The notes beneath the pieces were generated by a model. It saw only the letters and a list, made by a program, of their open reading frames with translations. It did not search any database and was not told where the DNA came from. Made by a program: the position numbers and the translations under genes. From assembly GCF_002939985.1 (NCBI RefSeq), contig NZ_MDFM01000003.1, positions 124,001 to 188,000 of the forward strand: a DNA stretch of 64,000 nucleotides, read 5' to 3'. Numbering within the stretch: the stretch's first letter is position 1; the number at the start of each line of letters is the position of its first letter. Of this stretch, positions 58,091 through 64,000 are shown one piece after another. The DNA is from Xanthomonas hortorum pv. cynarae. Its GTDB lineage: Bacteria > Pseudomonadota > Gammaproteobacteria > Xanthomonadales > Xanthomonadaceae.

Positions 58091-58289
58091 CCATCCACAA
58101 CGCCTTGCTACACAAGGCCGCGTGACACTTACCCACAGGCTTTACCGAATTCGATCCACATCGGTTGTGGACAAGCGCACGCACACTGGCGATTTTTTCA
58201 CCACCACCCTGCCGGGCCTTACGCCAGTAAGCGTCACCAATTCTATCCACAGGTTGTGGATGCGTGACTCCACAGCGCTTGTGGAGAAC
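58091..58289. promoter_or_regulatory. Cluster of DnaA-box-like palindromes upstream of phoH
   Basis: Within 200 bp there are at least seven 9-mers one or two mismatches from TTATCCACA: 58091, 58129, 58152, 58166 (complement), 58243, 58255 (complement) and 58280 (complement). Three pairs are face to face: ATCCACA-TCGGT-TGTGGA, TATCCACA-GGT-TGTGGAT and CTCCACA-GCGCT-TGTGGAG. The 506-bp gap between miaB and phoH holds no gene. Confidence 0.6.
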
Positions 58290-58397
58290 TCGAACGCGCA
58301 GGCGGGCGCGCGCATGGTCACGCCGCCGTGCCGCCGGGCATGTTGGTGGGATCACACGCTGCGCGCTACCCTTTTCGTACCGCCCTACCGACGCCGC

Positions 58398-59405
58398 ATG
58401 CATGCGCTGTCCGAGCCGACCATGAACTCAACTGCACACCGCGACTTCACCCTGGAACCCGACGACACCGAGCGCCTGGCCAATCTGGCCGGCCCGTTCG
58501 ACGCGCACTTGCGCCAGATCGAACTCAAGCTCGGCGTGGAGATCGCCAACCGCGGCAACATCTTCCGTGTCACCGGCCCGGAGCCGGCGATCACCGCCGC
58601 GCAGACGCTGCTGATCGCCTTGTACGACGAGGCCGCCTCCACCGTTTTCGACAACCACGCGATCCATCTGCGCCTGAACGATGCCAACGTCGAACACGTG
58701 GTCGAGCGTTCCTACGAAGCCCAGGACGTGGCGATCAAGGTCAAGCGCGGCACCGTACGTGGACGCGGCGCCAACCAGGCCAAATACCTGCATGCGATCG
58801 CCACCCACGACATCAACTTCGGCATCGGCCCGGCCGGTACCGGCAAGACCTTCCTGGCGGTCGCCTGCGCCGTGGAAGCCTTGAACGAATCGCGCGTGCA
58901 GCGACTGATTCTGGTGCGCCCAGCGGTGGAAGCCGGCGAAAAACTTGGCTTTCTGCCCGGCGATCTGAGCCAGAAGGTGGACCCATACCTGCGCCCGCTG
59001 TACGACGCGCTATACGAAATGCTGGGCGTGGAAAAAGTGGTCAAGCTGCTGGAGCGCAACGTCATCGAGATCGCGCCGCTGGCGTATATGCGCGGCCGCA
59101 CGCTCAACGATGCCTACGTGATTCTCGACGAAGCGCAGAACACCACCATCGAGCAGATGAAGATGTTCCTGACCCGCCTGGGCTTCGGCTCCACCGCAGT
59201 GATCACCGGCGACCTGACCCAGGTCGACCTGCCCAAACACGTCAAATCCGGCCTGCGCGATGCAGTGGAAGTGTTGCGCGATGTGGACGGCGCCAGCTTC
59301 ACCTTTTTCGAAGCACGCGACGTGGTGCGCCACCCGCTGGTGCAGCGCATCGTGACTGCCTACGAGAAGCGCGATAGCGCCTTGCTCCCGCCAGCGACCG
59401 ATTGA
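58398..59405 (+). CDS. phoH: PhoH-like ATPase (YbeZ)
   Basis: 335 aa. KH-like N-terminal region (about 25-100) followed by the PhoH ATPase domain with Walker A G-P-A-G-T-G-K-T, Walker B V-I-L-D-E-A-Q-N and V-I-T-G-D-L-T-Q-V-D. YbeZ works with YbeY in rRNA processing. The ATG at 58398 was chosen; a second ATG at 58422 is possible; earlier in-frame codons run through the DnaA-box-like cluster and are not conserved-looking. Confidence 0.9.
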   Translation: MHALSEPTMNSTAHRDFTLEPDDTERLANLAGPFDAHLRQIELKLGVEIANRGNIFRVTGPEPAITAAQTLLIALYDEAASTVFDNHAIHLRLNDANVEHVVERSYEAQDVAIKVKRGTVRGRGANQAKYLHAIATHDINFGIGPAGTGKTFLAVACAVEALNESRVQRLILVRPAVEAGEKLGFLPGDLSQKVDPYLRPLYDALYEMLGVEKVVKLLERNVIEIAPLAYMRGRTLNDAYVILDEAQNTTIEQMKMFLTRLGFGSTAVITGDLTQVDLPKHVKSGLRDAVEVLRDVDGASFTFFEARDVVRHPLVQRIVTAYEKRDSALLPPATD

Positions 59406-59407
59406 CC

Positions 59408-59956
59408 ATGCATGGCACCGGTCTACTGTTGGGGATGTGGTTGGTGCTGGCTTGCCAGGGATCGGCGCAGGCGCAAGTATCCGAACAGACTGACACGACG
59501 ACGCGCGTCATGCTGCGACAGCAACTTGCCGCTTCCTGTGTGTCGGTGGCCGCTGCGCAAGTGAGCATCCTGTTGGACCGGGCCGAGCTGGAACAAATCG
59601 CGCTGATGAAGCCTGCACTACCCGTTGCAGCAGCTGACGACGATACACAGCGGCAGGCACTACTTGCAGGCACACGGGCGCAGGCGCTACTTGCCTCTAC
59701 CGGCATGGCGCACGACCGCTTCGGATGCGCAATAGTTCGGGAGGACAAGGAAAGCGCCGACGCGCGCTATCTGGTCGGTCGCTTGCTGGAGCATGGCCAA
59801 GCCGCGATATGGACGCAGGCGCCACCGGGTTTCGCGCCTGCCCTCGAGGTCAGGCGGGTCGATCCACATTGCCAAAACGGGCCGATGGGCAGTGCTTTCT
59901 ATCGCGTCGCCGACGGCGGTGCGCTGGTGCTAGTGCTAGTCGAGTGCGTCCGCTAA
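59408..59956 (+). CDS. Secreted protein of unknown function
   Basis: 182 aa. A signal peptide (about 1-22, ending A-Q-A) precedes a mature domain with three cysteines and no family I recognise. It sits two bases after the phoH stop, between phoH and ybeY, an insertion absent from the standard phoH-ybeY order. Codon use looks slightly less GC-biased than in the flanking genes. Start ATG at 59408 gives the signal peptide. Confidence 0.7.
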   Translation: MHGTGLLLGMWLVLACQGSAQAQVSEQTDTTTRVMLRQQLAASCVSVAAAQVSILLDRAELEQIALMKPALPVAAADDDTQRQALLAGTRAQALLASTGMAHDRFGCAIVREDKESADARYLVGRLLEHGQAAIWTQAPPGFAPALEVRRVDPHCQNGPMGSAFYRVADGGALVLVLVECVR

Positions 59957-60057
59957 TGTCCGACCGATCGCTTACGGACGCGCGCGCAGGCGTCGCAGCA
60001 AGACACCACTCGCGCGATACTTGTCACCCCTGCCTGCTCTGAATGCTGGTGTTCCCC

Positions 60058-60543
60058 ATGACCAAGGGCCCCATCCGTCTCGACGTCGCTGTCAGTTACG
60101 CGCTGCCGCGCGCCGGTTTGCCCTCGGCGGTGAGTTTTCGTAAGTGGGTGGCCGCCGCGCTGAAGGGACGTATTCGCGAGGCCGATCTGGCGGTGCGCAT
60201 TGTCGATGAGAAGGAAGGCTGCTCGCTCAACCATCATTACCGCGGCAAGGATTACGCCACCAATGTGCTGAGTTTTCCGGCCGAGTTGCCCGAAGGCCTG
60301 CCCAAGGGCGTCAAGATGCCGCTGCTGGGCGATCTGGTGATCTGCGCGCCGGTGGTGGCGCGCGAGGCGGCCGAACAAGGCAAATCGCTGGCCTCGCATT
60401 ACGCGCATCTGACCGTGCATGGCACCTTGCATCTGCTCGGATGGGACCACGAAGACGACAAGGAGGCCGATGCGATGGAACAACTCGAACGCGAGATCCT
60501 GGCCGATCTAGGTATCGACGACCCGTACGCGGGGGAACTTTGA
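60058..60543 (+). CDS. ybeY: Endoribonuclease YbeY
   Basis: 161 aa. Zinc-dependent RNase for 16S rRNA 3'-end maturation and 70S quality control. The histidine motif is [11 protein letters not shown], with upstream [16 protein letters not shown]. The ATG at 60058 is preferred to 60043. Its stop overlaps the next start (TGATG). Confidence 0.94.
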   Translation: MTKGPIRLDVAVSYALPRAGLPSAVSFRKWVAAALKGRIREADLAVRIVDEKEGCSLNHHYRGKDYATNVLSFPAELPEGLPKGVKMPLLGDLVICAPVVAREAAEQGKSLASHYAHLTVHGTLHLLGWDHEDDKEADAMEQLEREILADLGIDDPYAGEL

Positions 60544-61061
60544 TGCGTGCCGGCGTCGCAGCTGTTTTGCTGTTGCTCACCTCCTCCACCGCCTGGGCCC
60601 AGGCCGCGCCGGTACGTCCGGACCTGCCGGCCTTGATCGAATGCCGCCAGCGCATCGGCGACTTCAGCGCGCTGGCGCCGGTACTGGCCGACCCGCTCAA
60701 GGCGGTCGCGCTGGGCTGGACGCCGCTGGAGCAGGCCAACCTGTTCATGACCGAATACACGCTCAACACGCCGATTACCGTGTTCGGTCACAGCACTACC
60801 CACATCGCGTTTTCCGGCGCCAGCATCATGGCGTTGCTGGACCTGCCCGACCCGCGCCCGCTGGCCAAGCAGTTGAACCTGGAACTGGGTGTGGATAACG
60901 CCGACAAGATCATGTATGGCCGCGAGCTGGTCAGCGAAGACACCACCAACCCCAAGACCGGCGAGGCGATGATCGAATCGGTGGTGCTCAGCGTCTCCAA
61001 CGTGAAATCCCACCCCGGCAAGACCGTGGTCGGCTGCGGCTACAGCCTGGATCTGCCCTGA
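60543..61061 (+). CDS. Secreted protein of unknown function, coupled to ybeY
   Basis: 172 aa. Signal peptide (about 1-20, T-A-W-A-Q-A cleavage). Mature part has two cysteines (C in I-E-C-R-Q and V-V-G-C-G-Y-S) that could form a disulfide. The segment H-S-T-T-H-I-A-F-S-G-A-S is notable, but no family is recognised. Overlaps the ybeY stop by one base, so it is probably translationally coupled; it precedes corC. Confidence 0.75.
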   Translation: MRAGVAAVLLLLTSSTAWAQAAPVRPDLPALIECRQRIGDFSALAPVLADPLKAVALGWTPLEQANLFMTEYTLNTPITVFGHSTTHIAFSGASIMALLDLPDPRPLAKQLNLELGVDNADKIMYGRELVSEDTTNPKTGEAMIESVVLSVSNVKSHPGKTVVGCGYSLDLP

Positions 61062-61157
61062 CAGCGGGCGCCCCTGCGCCCTGTCCACAGCGCCTTAGCG
61101 GCTTCCTGTTAGACTGACCGCTATCGCCTGGTTTGCCGGGTGCCGTCCCCCGTCACG

Positions 61158-62036
61158 ATGTCCGAAGACGACAGTAGCCAATCCCAAGAAACACCCGAAA
61201 AACGCCGTAGCTGGCTCGAGCGCCTGAGCGCTGCCTTCTCTGGCGAACCCCACACCCGCGACGAACTGGTCGCGCTGCTGCGGACCGCCGAGCAAGACGG
61301 TCTCATCGCCGCAGACACCTTGCGCATGATGGAAGGCGCGATCTCCGTGTCCGAGCTCACCGTGGGCGACGTGATGATTTCGCGCTCGCAAATGGTCTCG
61401 CTGCCCGTAGAGGCGCGCTTTCTGGACCTGATGCAGCAGGTGGTCGAATCCGGCCATTCGCGCTTCCCGGTGCACGGCGAGAACAAGGACGAAGTGCTCG
61501 GCATCCTGCTGGCCAAGGATTTGTTGCGCGGCGTGGTCGCCGACAACGGCCCTGGCAACGTGCGCGAGCTGCTGCGCCCGGCGGTGCTGATCCCGGAGTC
61601 GAAGAAGCTCAACGTGCTGCTCAAGGAATTCCGCCTGTCGCGCAACCACATGGCGATCGTGGTGGACGAGTACGGCGGCGTCGCCGGGCTGGTTACCATC
61701 GAAGACGTGCTGGAGCAGATCGTCGGCCAGATCGACGACGAGCACGACGATGCCGAAGAAGAGAATTCGCTGATCGCGATCCAGGCCGATGGCCGCTACG
61801 TGGTCGATGCGCTGACGCCGATCGAAGACTTCAACGAGCGCTTTGGTGCCGACTTCCCCGATGACGAGTACGACACCGTCGGTGGCCTGGTCACCGATGC
61901 GATCGGCCATCTTCCGGAAACCGGCGAAGAGCTGACCCTGGGGCGCTTTGCGTTCCGCGTGGCCAAAGCCGATGCGCGGCGCGTGCATGCCTTCCACGTC
62001 ACCATGTTGCCGCCCGACCCGCAGGACGACGCTTGA
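61158..62036 (+). CDS. corC: CorC/HlyC family CBS-domain protein (YbeX)
   Basis: 292 aa soluble protein. An N-terminal helical region, two CBS domains (about 65-190; V-G-D-V-M-I-S-R-S and V-V-D-E-Y-G-G-V-A-G-L-V-T-I-E-D) and a C-terminal CorC_HlyC domain (about 205-290). Linked to Mg/Co efflux and ribosome function. Part of the miaB-phoH-ybeY-corC cluster. Its stop overlaps the next frame's TTG. Confidence 0.93.
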   Translation: MSEDDSSQSQETPEKRRSWLERLSAAFSGEPHTRDELVALLRTAEQDGLIAADTLRMMEGAISVSELTVGDVMISRSQMVSLPVEARFLDLMQQVVESGHSRFPVHGENKDEVLGILLAKDLLRGVVADNGPGNVRELLRPAVLIPESKKLNVLLKEFRLSRNHMAIVVDEYGGVAGLVTIEDVLEQIVGQIDDEHDDAEEENSLIAIQADGRYVVDALTPIEDFNERFGADFPDDEYDTVGGLVTDAIGHLPETGEELTLGRFAFRVAKADARRVHAFHVTMLPPDPQDDA

Positions 62037-63292
62037 ACCCGTTGCATGGCATTTCCGCTGCAGCGTTACGCCGCGGCAGCGTTCGGCGATGGGCTGCGTT
62101 CTGCATCCTGGCGTTGTTGGCGTTGCTGATCGCACCCGTGGCAGTCGCTCAGGCGCCCGTCGAAACGACCGCGCCGGCACCGCGCGTTGGCGTGGTCACC
62201 ATGCAGCCCGGCGAAGTGTTTTTCGAACGCTTCGGCCACGATGCCATCGTGGTCGTGGACCCGATCACGCAGCAGGCCACCTCGTACAACTTCGGCTTTT
62301 TCGACCCGAGCGAGCCGGACTTTATTCCGCGTTTTACCCGCGGCGAGATGATGTATTACCTGGTGGCACTGCCACTGGAGGAAGACCTGCAGCAGTACCG
62401 CGCCATCGGCCGCGGGGTCAGTATCCAGTGGCTGGATCTGCCGCCCGAACAGGCGCGCGCACTGGCCGACGGGCTGGCCGTGCGCAGCCAGCCCGAGAAC
62501 GCGCGCTATCACTACGATTATTTCGTGGCCAACTGCGCCACGATGGTCCGCGACACGCTGGACCGTGCAATGGGCGGCGCGCTGAAATCGCAGCTGGCCG
62601 GTCGCTCGCGCGGCAACACCTTCCGCAGCGAAGCGGTGCGCCTGGCCTCCCCTGCCCCGTGGATGTGGCTGGGCTTCGACCTGGGCCTGGGGCCGTACGC
62701 AGATCGCCCGTTGTCGCGCTGGGAAGAAGCCTTCGTGCCGATGCGCCTGGCCGACAGCCTGACCCAGGTGCACAACAGCGCGGGGCGGCCGTTGGTGCAA
62801 TCCACCCAGGTCTTGCTGCCGCATCGCATCGCACCGGAGCCGGACGAACAGCGACGGCACTGGTGGCCGTGGCTGCTGACGGGTCTGATCGTCGCTGCCG
62901 GCGTACTGGCACTCGGTCGCAGGCAGCGGCTGTTGGCCGCACTTGCGCTGCCGTACTGGCTGCTGTGCGCGATCGGCGGCGGGCTGCTGGTGTATCTATG
63001 GGACTTCACGGCGCATCAATCGGCCTGGGCCAACCGCAACCTGTTATTGGTCAACCCGCTGTGCGCGCTGCTGCTGATCGGTGGCATCGCAGTGCTGCGC
63101 GGGCGCCGGCCCGGACGCTGGTTCGACGTGCTGCGCTGGGTGGTTGCCGCCGCCGCATTGGCGGCCCTGCTGATTCATTGGCTGTCGTTCCAGGCGCAGG
63201 ACAACCTGCAATGGGTGTTGCTGCTGTTGCCGATTCATGCCGCGCTCGCGATCGCTCTAAGGCGGCGTGACTTGTCCGTTCGCACGCGCTGA
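62033..63292 (+). CDS. DUF4105 membrane protein
   Basis: 419 aa. A signal or anchor helix (about 20-40), a periplasmic DUF4105 domain (about 50-250; F-F-E-R-F-G-H-D-A-I and Y-D-Y-F-V-A-N-C-A-T-M-V-R-D), then four transmembrane helices (about 280-410). Likely a periplasmic protease-like or lipid-related enzyme; function unknown. No ATG fits; a TTG at 62033 overlapping the corC stop is the probable start, but another start is possible. Confidence 0.72.
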   Translation: MNPLHGISAAALRRGSVRRWAAFCILALLALLIAPVAVAQAPVETTAPAPRVGVVTMQPGEVFFERFGHDAIVVVDPITQQATSYNFGFFDPSEPDFIPRFTRGEMMYYLVALPLEEDLQQYRAIGRGVSIQWLDLPPEQARALADGLAVRSQPENARYHYDYFVANCATMVRDTLDRAMGGALKSQLAGRSRGNTFRSEAVRLASPAPWMWLGFDLGLGPYADRPLSRWEEAFVPMRLADSLTQVHNSAGRPLVQSTQVLLPHRIAPEPDEQRRHWWPWLLTGLIVAAGVLALGRRQRLLAALALPYWLLCAIGGGLLVYLWDFTAHQSAWANRNLLLVNPLCALLLIGGIAVLRGRRPGRWFDVLRWVVAAAALAALLIHWLSFQAQDNLQWVLLLLPIHAALAIALRRRDLSVRTR

Positions 63293-63306
63293 TCCAGGAT
63301 GCGCCC

Positions 63307-64000
63307 ATGAACCATCACGGCCGCCATCCGGACAACCCGTCCTGCGTCATCACCTGCGCCTATTACGATGGCGATGCCGAACGCCACGACATCAGCCTGG
63401 AGCAGATCAGCGACGTGCTGCAGCGCCCGGATGGCTTTGTCTGGGTCGGTCTGTACGAGCCGCAGGAGTCTGTGCTGCACAAGCTGCAGGACGAGTTCGG
63501 CCTGCATGATCTGGCGATCGAAGATGCGCTCAAGGCGCACCAACGGCCCAAGGCCGAGAGCTACGGCAATTCGCTGTTCGTGGTGGTCAATACTGCCCAG
63601 CTGGTGAACGAGCGCATCCGCTATGGCGAGACGCACGCGTTTCTCGGCACACGCTTCTTGTTGACCGTTCGGCATGGTGCCTCGCTGTCGTATACGCCGG
63701 TGCGGCACCGGGTCGAACGCGAACCGGCGATGCTGCGCATGGGCGCCTCGTTCTGCCTGTACGGCGTGCTCGACTTTGTGGTCGACAATTACCTGCCGAT
63801 CATGGACGAGTTCCGCGACACGCTGGAAGGCCTGGAAAAAGACATCTTTGCCGACAACTACAAGCGCGAGACCGTGGTGCGCCTGTACGAACTCAAGCGC
63901 GAACTCAACAAGATGCGGCTGGTGGTGGCGCCGCTGCAGGACGTGCTCTCGCACCTGAAGCGCAACCCGGGCTCGCTGATCCACGAAGAAGTCGGCATCT
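63307..64000 (+). CDS. corA: CorA-family magnesium/cobalt transporter (5' part, cut by window end)
   Basis: The first 231 codons are present. Cytosolic N-domain with C-A-Y-Y-D-G, V-W-V-G-L-Y-E-P, H-D-L-A-I-E-D-A-L and E-S-Y-G-N-S-L-F-V-V features. The long helices that lead to the pore are partly visible (K-R-E-L-N-K-M-R at the end); the G-M-N pore motif would lie beyond the window. Follows the DUF4105 gene by 14 bp. Confidence 0.9.
   Translation, partial: MNHHGRHPDNPSCVITCAYYDGDAERHDISLEQISDVLQRPDGFVWVGLYEPQESVLHKLQDEFGLHDLAIEDALKAHQRPKAESYGNSLFVVVNTAQLVNERIRYGETHAFLGTRFLLTVRHGASLSYTPVRHRVEREPAMLRMGASFCLYGVLDFVVDNYLPIMDEFRDTLEGLEKDIFADNYKRETVVRLYELKRELNKMRLVVAPLQDVLSHLKRNPGSLIHEEVGI

Noticed and set aside
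58091-58289. Chromosomal replication origin
   Set aside because: DnaA-box-like pairs are present, but there is no AT-rich unwinding element and the flanking genes are miaB and phoH rather than dnaA/rpmH/gyrB.

Overview
The window is a GC-rich, densely coded chromosomal segment that looks like a plant-pathogenic Xanthomonas. Evidence: a FimX protein with the Q-A-F variant of the EAL motif, a predicted type III effector preceded by a perfect plant-inducible-promoter (PIP) box, the petABC-sspAB and miaB-phoH-ybeY-corC gene orders, and several copies of a palindromic dispersed repeat. No plasmid, prophage or insertion-sequence transposase gene is visible. Most genes are conserved housekeeping genes. 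Species cannot be fixed from this sequence alone.

Layout. 0-3.1 kb: inositol-phosphatase family gene and sodA (convergent, separated by duplicated palindromes), then a barnase-like RNase overlapping its barstar inhibitor. 3.1-3.6 kb: dispersed repeat copy A. 3.6-14.2 kb: uup, dbpA, apt, selO, an esterase lipoprotein, a GST, a cold-shock gene, a YaiI-family gene, and yaeQ overlapping a HI0933-type flavoprotein. 14.3-16.4 kb: fimX. 16.4-20.2 kb: repeat copy B, htpX, gluQ, phaB and phaR. 20.3-28.0 kb: minus-strand run nnr-tsaE-amiC-mutL-DUF1684-TraB/GumN. 28.0-30.5 kb: queG and xseA, followed by repeats C and D.

31-36.3 kb: an AcvB/VirJ-like hydrolase, a SUMF1-domain lipoprotein, rnd and an H-NS-like protein. 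36.4 kb: tRNA-Ala(CGC). 37-40.5 kb: a GAF/degenerate-GGDEF protein and an MCP-CheW operon with a FliA-type promoter. 40.6-45.7 kb: a frameshifted 3-methyladenine DNA glycosylase gene converging with a giant Lhr helicase gene. 46.1-47.9 kb: the accessory gene of the window, a lower-GC gene for an LRR-less NEL-type E3 ubiquitin ligase effector with its own PIP box. 48-53.4 kb: DUF3301, sspB, sspA, a large repeat array (copy E) and petCBA. 53.6-56.4 kb: a lytic transglycosylase, a frameshifted WYL regulator with an intact palindromic operator, and its divergent GST. 56.4-64 kb: miaB, a cluster of DnaA-box-like palindromes, phoH, a secreted orphan, ybeY, a second secreted orphan, corC, a DUF4105 protein and the start of corA.

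Most noteworthy: the NEL effector with its PIP box, the nested-palindrome repeat family with a 97-bp tandem array, two frameshifted genes, a DnaA-box-like cluster away from oriC, and the barnase/barstar pair. Family assignments are made from remembered motifs, not from database searches.
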